This document shows positions 51,855-59,670 of a stretch of 64,000 nucleotides of DNA, piece after piece; position 1 is the first letter of the stretch; every line of letters starts with the position of its first letter. The notes below the pieces were generated by a model. That model was not told the DNA's origin. It ran no database searches and saw nothing but the letters and a program-made list of their open reading frames with translations. The position numbers and the translations under genes were made by a program. Location: assembly GCF_002080045.1 (NCBI RefSeq), contig NZ_MUIN01000011.1:556101-620100 (forward strand), read 5' to 3'. This stretch comes from Pseudomonas sp. Bc-h (GTDB lineage Bacteria > Pseudomonadota > Gammaproteobacteria > Pseudomonadales > Pseudomonadaceae).

Positions 51855-53306
51855 ATGTCCGTTCGCCGCACCAAAATCGTAGCCACACTTGGCCCTGCAA
51901 GTAATTCGCCAGAAGTCATCGAGAAGCTGATTCTTGCCGGCCTGGACGTTGCCCGCCTGAACTTTTCCCACGGCACGCCCGACGAGCACAAGGCTCGCGC
52001 GAAGCTGATCCGCGACATCGCCGCCAAGAACGGCCGCTTCGTTGCGTTGCTGGGTGACCTGCAAGGCCCGAAAATCCGCATCGCCAAGTTCGCCAACAAG
52101 AAGATCGAGCTCAAAGTCGGTGACAAATTCACCTTCTCCACCAGCCATCCTCTGACCGAAGGCACCCAGGAAATCGTCGGCATCGACTATCCCGATCTGG
52201 TCAAGGATTGCGGTGTAGGCGACGAACTGCTGCTCGACGACGGACGAGTGGTCATGCGCGTCGACACGCAGACCGCTGACGCCCTGCACTGCACCGTGAC
52301 CATCGGCGGCCCGCTGTCCGATCACAAAGGCATCAACCGTCGCGGTGGTGGCCTGACCGCGCCGGCGCTGACCGAAAAAGACAAGCAAGACATCAAGCTC
52401 GCCGCTGAAATGGACCTGGACTACCTGGCCGTTTCCTTCCCGCGTGACGCTGCCGACATGGAATACGCCCGCAAGCTGCGCGACGAATCCGGCGGCACCG
52501 CCTGGCTGGTGGCGAAGATCGAACGCGCCGAAGCAGTGGCCGATGATGAGACCCTCGACGCGTTGATCCGCGCCAGTGACGCGGTCATGGTTGCCCGTGG
52601 CGACCTGGGCGTGGAAATCGGCGACGCTGAGCTGGTCGGCATTCAGAAGAAAATCATCCTGCACTCACGCCGCCATAACAAAGCGGTGATCGTGGCTACG
52701 CAGATGATGGAATCGATGATTTCAAGCCCGATGCCGACCCGCGCCGAAGTGTCCGACGTGGCAAACGCCGTGCTCGACTACACCGATGCCGTGATGTTGT
52801 CTGCTGAGAGTGCCGCCGGGGCCTACCCTGTCGAAGCCGTTGAGGCCATGGCGCGTATCTGCGTCGGTGCCGAACGCCACCCGACCGGCAAGACTTCCAG
52901 CCACCGCATCGGTCACTCGTTCACCCGTTGCGACGAAAGCATCGCGCTGGCCGCCATGTACACCGCCAACCACTTCCCTGGCGTGAAAGCGATCATCGCG
53001 TTGACCGAAAGCGGCTACACCCCGCTGATCATGTCGCGCATCCGTTCGTCGGTGCCGATCTACGCGTTCTCCCCGCACCGTGCTACCCAGGCGCGTGCCG
53101 CCATGTTCCGTGGCGTGTATACCGTCCCGTTCGACCCCGCCTCGCTGCCGGCAGGCCAGGTCAGCCAGTCCGCTGTGGACGAGCTGCTCAAGCGCGGTCT
53201 GGTCGAGCAAGGTGACTGGGTCATCCTGACCAAGGGTGACAGCTACCACACCATCGGCGGCACCAACGGCATGAAGATCCTGCACGTTGGCGACCCATTG
53301 GTCTAA
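51855..53306 (+). CDS. pykA: Pyruvate kinase
   Basis: Glycolytic enzyme of 483 residues converting phosphoenolpyruvate and ADP to pyruvate and ATP. It begins MSVRRTKIVATLGPASNS with the PEP-binding arginine region (LNFSHG), contains the catalytic AVMVARGDLGVEIG stretch and ends with the C-terminal allosteric domain. AAGGAG lies 7 bases before ATG 51855. The type fits PykA, the AMP/sugar-phosphate-regulated form of pseudomonads. A strong terminator follows. Confidence 0.93.
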   Translation: MSVRRTKIVATLGPASNSPEVIEKLILAGLDVARLNFSHGTPDEHKARAKLIRDIAAKNGRFVALLGDLQGPKIRIAKFANKKIELKVGDKFTFSTSHPLTEGTQEIVGIDYPDLVKDCGVGDELLLDDGRVVMRVDTQTADALHCTVTIGGPLSDHKGINRRGGGLTAPALTEKDKQDIKLAAEMDLDYLAVSFPRDAADMEYARKLRDESGGTAWLVAKIERAEAVADDETLDALIRASDAVMVARGDLGVEIGDAELVGIQKKIILHSRRHNKAVIVATQMMESMISSPMPTRAEVSDVANAVLDYTDAVMLSAESAAGAYPVEAVEAMARICVGAERHPTGKTSSHRIGHSFTRCDESIALAAMYTANHFPGVKAIIALTESGYTPLIMSRIRSSVPIYAFSPHRATQARAAMFRGVYTVPFDPASLPAGQVSQSAVDELLKRGLVEQGDWVILTKGDSYHTIGGTNGMKILHVGDPLV

Positions 53307-53323
53307 GACGCAGCGGCGATGAC

Positions 53324-53362
53324 AAAAAGCCCCGGCACTTGCGAGAGTGTCGGGGCTTTTTT
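53324..53362 (+). terminator. Terminator of pykA
   Basis: AAAAGCCCCGGCACT pairs with AGTGTCGGGGCTTTT over a short loop (one G-T pair), followed by T residues. Confidence 0.9.
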
Positions 53363-53568
53363 GTTATGGAAATTCCGCTGCCTTCTGCACACCATTGAAA
53401 TAATCGCCAATCTGTTCAGCCTCGCAACCGGATCACGCCCTCGCTATACGGATTTCGTCTCTGTCACTATCTTTTTTCACCTTCGCTGCTCCCAACACTT
53501 CCAGCTGCGAAGGCAACCGATGCACCTCTTATGATCCACACGAGAATAAACTGCTCCCCGCAACAGAC

Positions 53569-53961
53569 TCAAATCGTTATATCTCCGGAAGCCAGCAGTA
53601 GGATCAGCGTCATTGTAAGCAGCACGGCTCCGGCAAGATAAGGAATATAAACCCAGTATTTCAGCCGACCGGGGACCCGCCTGACTTGATCACCACGAAC
53701 AAGTCCATTGCGCTCCCACATTCCGCAAAAGAAAATGGCGCTGAAAACCATGCTCAACCGCATCTGGCGACTTAAAGCCCCGGACGCCCCCCAATGTCTT
53801 TTAGAGTCACTAATCAGCTTGCAATCAATCAGTGAAGCTTCCAGCGGTTCGAGTTTAAACTTCGCCACCCACACCAACAGTAGTGCATCAATCAGGGACA
53901 ACGCGGTCACCACCGTAATGCCAAGATCAAGTAACGCATTACTTCCCATAGACGGTCTCAT
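53569..53961 (-). CDS. Probable immunity protein, small membrane protein
   Basis: Protein of 130 residues with three transmembrane helices (about 9-32, 68-84 and 103-126) joined by a short basic loop. No known domain is recognised. It starts inside the 3' end of the effector-like gene (23-base overlap), the position and size of a cognate immunity protein, and membrane proteins commonly protect against pore-forming toxins. Base composition is lower in GC than its neighbours. The immunity role is inferred from position alone. Confidence 0.55.
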   Translation of the reverse strand: MRPSMGSNALLDLGITVVTALSLIDALLLVWVAKFKLEPLEASLIDCKLISDSKRHWGASGALSRQMRLSMVFSAIFFCGMWERNGLVRGDQVRRVPGRLKYWVYIPYLAGAVLLTMTLILLLASGDITI

Positions 53962-54913
53962 ACAGATAAGTAGCCGACTTATCTCCAGCTATAGATCCTG
54001 CCGTCCCGAATCCCCATGCGGCCAACGCCCCGCCAATGATTGCGCAAGCCAACGTGACGCCTCCCCCAGAAGGGACTCCCAATCCAAGACAAATCGCCGG
54101 CCCAGCAACACTTCCCATTGATCCGCCTAACCAAGCAAAGCCAATCCCCCCTGCTGTCTTAGCAGTCTCAACATACTTAGCCCTCCGACACTCCTCCTCC
54201 CTCCCCACCGAGCACGCCTCTTGAATCTCCAGCGCCCCGACGCCGACGTCCAGCGCGATGCCTACGTAGGTGCCTTTGCTCAACGCATTAGCCGTTTTGG
54301 CAACGTGTTTGATCGTTCGCGCATACCCCGCTATTTCACCGGAGTGCAGGTAACTCTTGCTGGAGATGCCCAGCATTTTTTTCATCTTTCCGGTATTTCG
54401 GAGCCCGGACCCGAAGCGGCCGATACCGGCCAACGCCTTCTCGATTTTGGAGAACAGGGCCTTGCGTTGGGCGAAGAACTGGTCGTTGGTGATTGCAGCG
54501 GACTTCCAGCGTTGGTGCAGCGCTTCGGTGTCTTTGAGCAAGGTTTCCAGTTCACGCATGTGCCTGGCCCACGCCGCGGTGCTGCTGCCCACGCCAATCG
54601 AGCCGTAGGCCATGATGCTTTGCAGCAGGTCGAAATTTTGCGTCATGACGTTGCTGCTGGCGTAGCCGGTGCCGATCATCGACAGGCGAACGTCCTGGGC
54701 CAGGCGCATGAGTTCTGTTTCTTCCGGCGTACACATCTGTGTGGCGTCGTCGCCCACGATCACGATTTGTCCGGGCAAGATGACTTCGTTGAGAATATGC
54801 GCATTAAGTTGGTCGAACTTTGCACGCCCGCCGATAGGCAACCCCGCAAGATGGTCCCGAAGATAGACGTAGGTCAGCATCTCATCGTTGATGAACGCAT
54901 ACGGCTTGGGCAT
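53939..54913 (-). CDS. Hcp-associated effector-like protein with glycine-rich hydrophobic C terminus
   Basis: Protein of 324 residues starting MPKPYAFINDEML. Residues 40-55 (ILNEVILPGQIVIVGDD) look like a LysM-type or adaptor strand; 85-185 is helical and charged. Residues 250-310 form glycine- and alanine-rich hydrophobic helices (GGIGFAWLGGSMGSVAG, then AIIGGALAAWGFGTAGS), a pattern seen in pore-forming and membrane-active toxins. There is no signal peptide. It lies immediately after hcp and before a small membrane protein, so it is likely delivered by the type VI secretion tube. A GAGG ribosome site occurs just at the expected hcp stop, 9 bases before ATG 54913. The activity is not proven by sequence. 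Confidence 0.6.
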   Translation of the reverse strand: MPKPYAFINDEMLTYVYLRDHLAGLPIGGRAKFDQLNAHILNEVILPGQIVIVGDDATQMCTPEETELMRLAQDVRLSMIGTGYASSNVMTQNFDLLQSIMAYGSIGVGSSTAAWARHMRELETLLKDTEALHQRWKSAAITNDQFFAQRKALFSKIEKALAGIGRFGSGLRNTGKMKKMLGISSKSYLHSGEIAGYARTIKHVAKTANALSKGTYVGIALDVGVGALEIQEACSVGREEECRRAKYVETAKTAGGIGFAWLGGSMGSVAGPAICLGLGVPSGGGVTLACAIIGGALAAWGFGTAGSIAGDKSATYLYETVYGK

Positions 54914-55412
54914 TTGCGCGTTCCTCAGGCGTAGGGCTTGCAGGCAATACGGTCCCAACACCGCAGATGTTTCCAGCTGCCTGGCCGTCGACTCGGGATT
55001 GGTGGGTGTAGGTGGTATTGATGCGCCCGTAGTTGAGGCGAATCACCTCCAGTGGCTCGCCGCTTTCGCCATTTTGGGCAAAACTTGAAATCAGCACTTC
55101 TTCGAGTTTGATTTCAAAGTAACGCAACTTGTCGCCGCCTGCGCGGTTAAGCGACAACGTCACTTCTTTGAGGTGTGAACCTTTGCAATTGGCTTCGAAG
55201 AGTTTGCCGCTCGCGCTGTCCAGCCGCTTGCTGAATGTGAAGTCCGAAAGACGAACACCGCCCGCCGTCGCACCACCGGCTGAACGTGCAGTTGAGGAAA
55301 CGCTTTGATCCGCACCGAAGCTGTAGCCGGTGATTTCGATCCAGCCTTTGTGCTGTTCATCCAGCGCATCGCCTTTGATGCCCTCGATCTTTATGAATGC
55401 ATCGAATGCCAT
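54882..55412 (-). CDS. hcp: Type VI secretion tube protein Hcp, frameshifted at the C terminus
   Basis: Hcp of 176 residues as read. MAFDAFIKIEGIKGDALDEQHKGWIEITGY and LKEVTLSLNRAGGDKLRYFEIKL are family hallmarks; Hcp hexamers stack into the T6SS inner tube and carry effectors. The normal end of Hcp (GWD...NK type) is missing in this frame. Instead, after AAGN (about residue 145) the sequence continues for about 30 residues into the next gene. In another frame the DNA at 54957-54925 reads WDRIACKPYA and a stop, the expected ending, giving 162 residues if one base (near 54957-54963) is restored. The gene is therefore frameshifted late, or the assembly lacks one base. The expected stop would leave normal spacing to the effector gene, which now overlaps by 32 bases. 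Confidence 0.85.
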   Translation of the reverse strand: MAFDAFIKIEGIKGDALDEQHKGWIEITGYSFGADQSVSSTARSAGGATAGGVRLSDFTFSKRLDSASGKLFEANCKGSHLKEVTLSLNRAGGDKLRYFEIKLEEVLISSFAQNGESGEPLEVIRLNYGRINTTYTHQSRVDGQAAGNICGVGTVLPASPTPEERANAQAVCVHQR

Positions 55413-55623
55413 TGCTGACCACTCCCTTCATGAATGAGTGGCCGACGATAGGTCAGTCAGTTGTTGAAATTCACTAAACAACGCGTTTAAAGATGCATAA
55501 TTCGGGCATTTCAGAAACACCCTACAACGTATCTTTTGATATATGGCCGATACACCATTCACCCGATCGCTTCTGAATAATCATGCCTACCTGTGCAGAC
55601 GTTCAGATCGCGGACAGTCGGGA

Positions 55624-56553
55624 TCAAACCTTCTCCAGAAAAACATCCGCCAATAGCTGACTGCGGGGTAATCCCGCGATGTAAAGGCGCTTTGAATATG
55701 CTTCGACACTCGCAGGCGATCCGCACACCAATGCGATGGTCTGGCGGGACGTGACGCGCAACCCTGAAAGCGCTGCCTGGAAATCGTCGGGACCGATCAA
55801 TTCGATCTGCAGCTGCGGATGCTCGGCAGCCAACGCCTGAAGCTCAGCGGTCAGATAATGCTCGCGCGCCACATGCATCACCCGTATCGCGCCTTGGTGC
55901 TGTTGACGCAATGCCTCGCGCAATACACCCCACAACGGCCCGAGCCCGGTACCCGCCGCCAGCAGCCATAAAGGTCTCTCCTGCCAGTCGGGGTCATAGT
56001 GCAGCGCGCCGCCGCGCAACTCCCCTAGGCGGATGGGGTCACCCGGTTGGAGAGTACGCGCCACATCCACGAAAGCACCGGAGTAGCGGCAATCGATGTG
56101 AAATTCAAGAAACGGATCTTCGCCGGGCAGGCTCGCCAGCGAATAAGGCCGTGCAACGCCGCTTGCGGTCCACAACACCAGATGCTGGCCAGCGCGATAT
56201 CGCAACGGACGTTCGGGCTCAAGACGCAGGTGCATCACCGTCGCGCAGAGCCAGTCGCTTGCAACCACTGTGGCGGGAGAACCGTCGCGCAGCGGATCGA
56301 AGATCTCCACGCTCAGATCGTCCACCACTCGGCACTGGCACGACAGACGCCAGCCTAAATCGCGCTTGCGTGCATCCAGCGCCTCGGGCAGCGCATCCAG
56401 TGGCTCACCACTGACGCAACGCACAAGGCAGGCATGGCAACTGCCCGCCCGGCAACTGTAGGGGACAGCCAGTCCGGCACCGTTAAGGGCATCGAGCAGA
56501 TTGATTCCTGGCGCGACCAGCCACTGTCGGTCGCCGGCCCGCAACTCAGGCAT
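55624..56553 (-). CDS. 2Fe-2S ferredoxin-NAD(P)H reductase fusion
   Basis: Oxidoreductase of 309 residues. The N-terminal plant-type ferredoxin domain has its cluster ligands in YSCRAGSCHACLVRC plus a later Cys (LSCQCRVV). An FAD-binding barrel (RPYSLASLPG, the R-x-Y-S motif) and an NAD-binding domain (AAGTGLGPLWGVLREAL) follow. This order matches oxygenase reductases such as those of phenol and benzoate oxygenases. No oxygenase lies nearby. It starts at ATG 56553 overlapping the diguanylate cyclase stop by 8 bases, so the two are co-translated. A frame extension to 56625 lies inside the cyclase gene and is rejected. Confidence 0.87.
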   Translation of the reverse strand: MPELRAGDRQWLVAPGINLLDALNGAGLAVPYSCRAGSCHACLVRCVSGEPLDALPEALDARKRDLGWRLSCQCRVVDDLSVEIFDPLRDGSPATVVASDWLCATVMHLRLEPERPLRYRAGQHLVLWTASGVARPYSLASLPGEDPFLEFHIDCRYSGAFVDVARTLQPGDPIRLGELRGGALHYDPDWQERPLWLLAAGTGLGPLWGVLREALRQQHQGAIRVMHVAREHYLTAELQALAAEHPQLQIELIGPDDFQAALSGLRVTSRQTIALVCGSPASVEAYSKRLYIAGLPRSQLLADVFLEKV

Positions 56554-57667
56554 CGACGTGATCCCAGGCGCCATGGCAGCGATTGCGTCCGTGATGCTTG
56601 GCGCGATAGAGCGCCTGATCGGCACGGTGCAAGGCGCGATCCATGTCGTCGCCGCGCTCGATGAGGGTCATGCCGACCGACAGACTCAGCTCCAGCCCCG
56701 GCAGTTCGGGAATGACCACCTGCGCAAACGCTTCGCGCACGCGCTCGCAACAATCGATCAACTGGGCGCGGGTGCAACGCGGAATCAGCAACACGAACTC
56801 TTCCCCTCCATAGCGCGCCAGCACGTCATCCGAGCGCAGGCATTGGCTGGCCGTTGCCGCGAACACCTGCAACACCCGATCGCCCGCCGCATGGCCCAGC
56901 AGATCGTTGACCCGTTTGAAATGATCGAGGTCGATCAGGGCCAGACCTTCGGTGAAGTTGCCATCCATGGTCTCAAGCTCACGGGTGGCAAGACGCAGAA
57001 AATGCCGGCGATTGTACAGGTTGGTCAGTTCGTCGGTAGAGGCCAGTTCTTCAAGCTGGAACATCATGCCGCGCAGGGTTTCTTGGTGCGCCTGCAAGGT
57101 AATACGGCGCTGGTGCATGCGCTGGCGCGAGTTCTGCACGAAACCCGCGTACATGCACAACCAGCCAAGCACGATGAACAGCGCACAGGTCTGCAGCGCA
57201 GCCAGCCCCGGGTCTGCCAAATGGCCAGTGTAAGCGTCCCAGAGGTTGACGCTCACGAACCCCAACAGGGCGAGAACCGCACAGCGCGTAAACACTCGGG
57301 AGGGAAGATGAAACAGGCCGAACAGCAGGACGAGGACATAGAGCACCAGAAAAGTGCCCCGTGCCGAATCCAGATGGGCCAGCAGGTAGGTTTCCCAACC
57401 GACACCCATCAGTACCTGAAACTCGGTAAGGCTCGGGTCCTTGAAGCGGTAATTGAACCCGCCGAAAAACACCAGGCTCAGCGCGCCCTGAGAGAAGAGA
57501 ACGGCGACACTGGTGAGCCACACCGCAAAGAAAGAAGCGTGATAGTAACCCGCACAATAAGCCACCCACAGCAGGGCTATCAGCAACACGTAGGTGCCAG
57601 CCGCCAGGGCAAAACGCTTCAGCAATAACCGCTGCAGGCTAGGGTCAGTCACTCGATGACTCATCAT
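56546..57667 (-). CDS. sadC: Diguanylate cyclase SadC-like (membrane GGDEF protein)
   Basis: Membrane enzyme of 373 residues that should make cyclic di-GMP. Five to six helices (about 15-185) anchor a C-terminal GGDEF domain (about 210-370) with the active-site motif GGEEF in LARYGGEEFVLLIPR and an allosteric RxxD (RSDD) at the right distance before it. Its place beside the ferredoxin reductase and fumarase matches what I recall for SadC (PA4332) in P. aeruginosa. ATG at 57667 or 57664 starts MMSHRVTDPS. The PilZ gene in this window may be one of the receptors. Confidence 0.85.
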   Translation of the reverse strand: MMSHRVTDPSLQRLLLKRFALAAGTYVLLIALLWVAYCAGYYHASFFAVWLTSVAVLFSQGALSLVFFGGFNYRFKDPSLTEFQVLMGVGWETYLLAHLDSARGTFLVLYVLVLLFGLFHLPSRVFTRCAVLALLGFVSVNLWDAYTGHLADPGLAALQTCALFIVLGWLCMYAGFVQNSRQRMHQRRITLQAHQETLRGMMFQLEELASTDELTNLYNRRHFLRLATRELETMDGNFTEGLALIDLDHFKRVNDLLGHAAGDRVLQVFAATASQCLRSDDVLARYGGEEFVLLIPRCTRAQLIDCCERVREAFAQVVIPELPGLELSLSVGMTLIERGDDMDRALHRADQALYRAKHHGRNRCHGAWDHVDA

Positions 57668-58066
57668 GCGGAAAAAGGGTCCGTCCCGTACTTGGCAAGA
57701 TGACCTGCATGACGTCCCGGGTGCGAAATTCGCGAAGAATCCGACGCGGGGATCAACGGTGCAGGCAGCTTGCCACTGTAGTGCCTGGGCTGGAAAATCA
57801 CCAATCAAATGTACGAATCCAGACGGCCGTAGCATCGGCTGTGGTCTCTATGACCGGCGGATGTGGGCGATGTTCGACCAACGTTTAGCCAATAGCGGCT
57901 GTACCTGAACCGACCACAGGTTATACTGCCGCGCCTTTTTAAGCCGACCTGCCGATAGTGTTCCTCGGCGACCTGACGTCTGATCAAGATGCCTTCGTCG
58001 TGCCGTAGCGGTACTGTCGTCAACAGCAAATCGAATGTTCCCGCCAAAATCAGAGGAGCGCGCCCC

Positions 58067-59590
58067 ATGACCGTGATCAAGCAGGATGACCTGATTCAGA
58101 GCGTCGCCGACGCACTGCAGTTCATCTCCTATTACCACCCCGTCGACTTCATCCAGGCCATGCACGAGGCCTATCTGCGCGAAGAATCGCCCGCTGCACG
58201 CGACTCCATGGCTCAGATCCTCATCAACTCGCGCATGTGCGCGACCGGCCATCGCCCGATCTGCCAGGACACCGGCATCGTTACCGTGTTCGTACGGGTG
58301 GGCATGGACGTGCGCTGGGATGGCGCGACCATGGGCCTGGACGACATGATCAATGAGGGCGTGCGTCGCGCCTACAACCTGCCGGAAAACGTCCTGCGTG
58401 CTTCGATCCTCGCCGACCCGGCAGGCGCTCGCAAGAACACCAAAGACAACACCCCGGCAGTCATTCACTACTCCATCGTCCCGGGTAACACCGTGGAAGT
58501 GGACGTGGCGGCCAAGGGCGGCGGCTCGGAAAACAAGTCGAAGATGGCGATGCTCAACCCGTCCGATTCGATCGTCGACTGGGTTCTGAAGACCGTTCCG
58601 ACCATGGGCGCGGGCTGGTGCCCACCAGGCATGCTCGGCATCGGCATCGGCGGTACTGCCGAGAAGGCCGCGGTCATGGCCAAGGAAGTGTTGATGGAAT
58701 CCATCGACATCCACGAGCTCAAGGCTCGCGGCCCGTCGAACCGTCTGGAAGAAATGCGTCTGGAGCTGTTCGAGAAGGTCAATCAACTGGGCATCGGTGC
58801 TCAGGGCCTGGGCGGTCTGACCACCGTGCTCGACGTCAAGATCATGGATTACCCGACTCACGCCGCTTCATTGCCGGTGTGCATGATCCCCAACTGCGCC
58901 GCCACCCGTCACGCGCACTTCGTGCTCGACGGTTCGGGTCCTGCGTCGCTGGAGGCGCCACCACTGGACGCCTACCCGGAAATCGTCTGGGAAGCCGGTC
59001 CGTCGGCTCGCCGCGTCAACCTCGACACCCTGACGCCAGAAGACGTACAGAGCTGGAAGCCGGGCGAAACCGTTCTGCTCAACGGCAAGATGCTTACCGG
59101 CCGCGACGCTGCGCACAAGCGCATGGTCGAGATGCTGAACAAGGGCGAAACCCTGCCGGTCGATCTGAAAGGTCGCTTCATCTATTACGTCGGCCCGGTC
59201 GATCCGGTCGGTGACGAAGTGGTGGGTCCGGCCGGTCCGACCACCGCTACCCGTATGGACAAGTTCACCCGTCAGATCCTCGAGCAAACCGGCCTGTTGG
59301 GCATGATCGGCAAATCCGAGCGCGGTCCAACCGCTATCGAAGCGATCAAGGACAACAAGGCCGTGTACCTGATGGCCGTCGGCGGTGCTGCTTACCTCGT
59401 CGCTCAGGCAATCAAGAAATCGCAGGTCCTGGCCTTCCCTGAACTGGGCATGGAAGCGATCTACGAGTTCGAAGTCAAAGACATGCCGGTCACTGTCGCA
59501 GTCGACAGCAAAGGCGAGTCGGTTCACATCACAGGTCCCGCCATCTGGCAGAAAAAGATCAGTGAGAGCCTGGCGGTCGAAGTGCAGTAA
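58067..59590 (+). CDS. fumA: Fumarate hydratase class I
   Basis: Iron-sulfur fumarase of 507 residues catalysing fumarate to malate in the TCA cycle. The N-terminal alpha part carries the [4Fe-4S] cysteines (ICQDTGI, MIPNCAATRH), the C-terminal beta part begins around 350 (LLNGKMLTGRDAAHKRM). AGAGGAG precedes ATG 58067. Length matches single-chain class I enzymes. A perfect terminator follows. Confidence 0.93.
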   Translation: MTVIKQDDLIQSVADALQFISYYHPVDFIQAMHEAYLREESPAARDSMAQILINSRMCATGHRPICQDTGIVTVFVRVGMDVRWDGATMGLDDMINEGVRRAYNLPENVLRASILADPAGARKNTKDNTPAVIHYSIVPGNTVEVDVAAKGGGSENKSKMAMLNPSDSIVDWVLKTVPTMGAGWCPPGMLGIGIGGTAEKAAVMAKEVLMESIDIHELKARGPSNRLEEMRLELFEKVNQLGIGAQGLGGLTTVLDVKIMDYPTHAASLPVCMIPNCAATRHAHFVLDGSGPASLEAPPLDAYPEIVWEAGPSARRVNLDTLTPEDVQSWKPGETVLLNGKMLTGRDAAHKRMVEMLNKGETLPVDLKGRFIYYVGPVDPVGDEVVGPAGPTTATRMDKFTRQILEQTGLLGMIGKSERGPTAIEAIKDNKAVYLMAVGGAAYLVAQAIKKSQVLAFPELGMEAIYEFEVKDMPVTVAVDSKGESVHITGPAIWQKKISESLAVEVQ

Positions 59591-59601
59591 GCGTTTCGCC
59601 T

Positions 59602-59642
59602 GGCATGCAAAAGCCCGGCCTCGTGCCGGGCTTTTGCATGCC
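59602..59642. terminator. Perfect 18-base-arm terminator after fumarase, bidirectional
   Basis: Bases 59602-59619 and 59625-59642 are exact inverted copies (core AAAAGCCCGGC / GCCGGGCTTTT) around a 5-base loop. With A and T runs on both sides of the GC core it can end transcription of both the fumarase and the convergent toxin gene. Confidence 0.9.
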
Positions 59643-59670
59643 TTGGATGGTTAACGCAAACGGCTTGTCG

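Noticed and set aside
53324..53534. Small plus-strand frame after pykA
   Set aside because: It runs through the pykA terminator and lacks a ribosome site.
57848..58861. Antisense frame of 337 codons opposite fumarase
   Set aside because: Histidine- and valine-rich shadow of the fumarase codons, no ribosome site.
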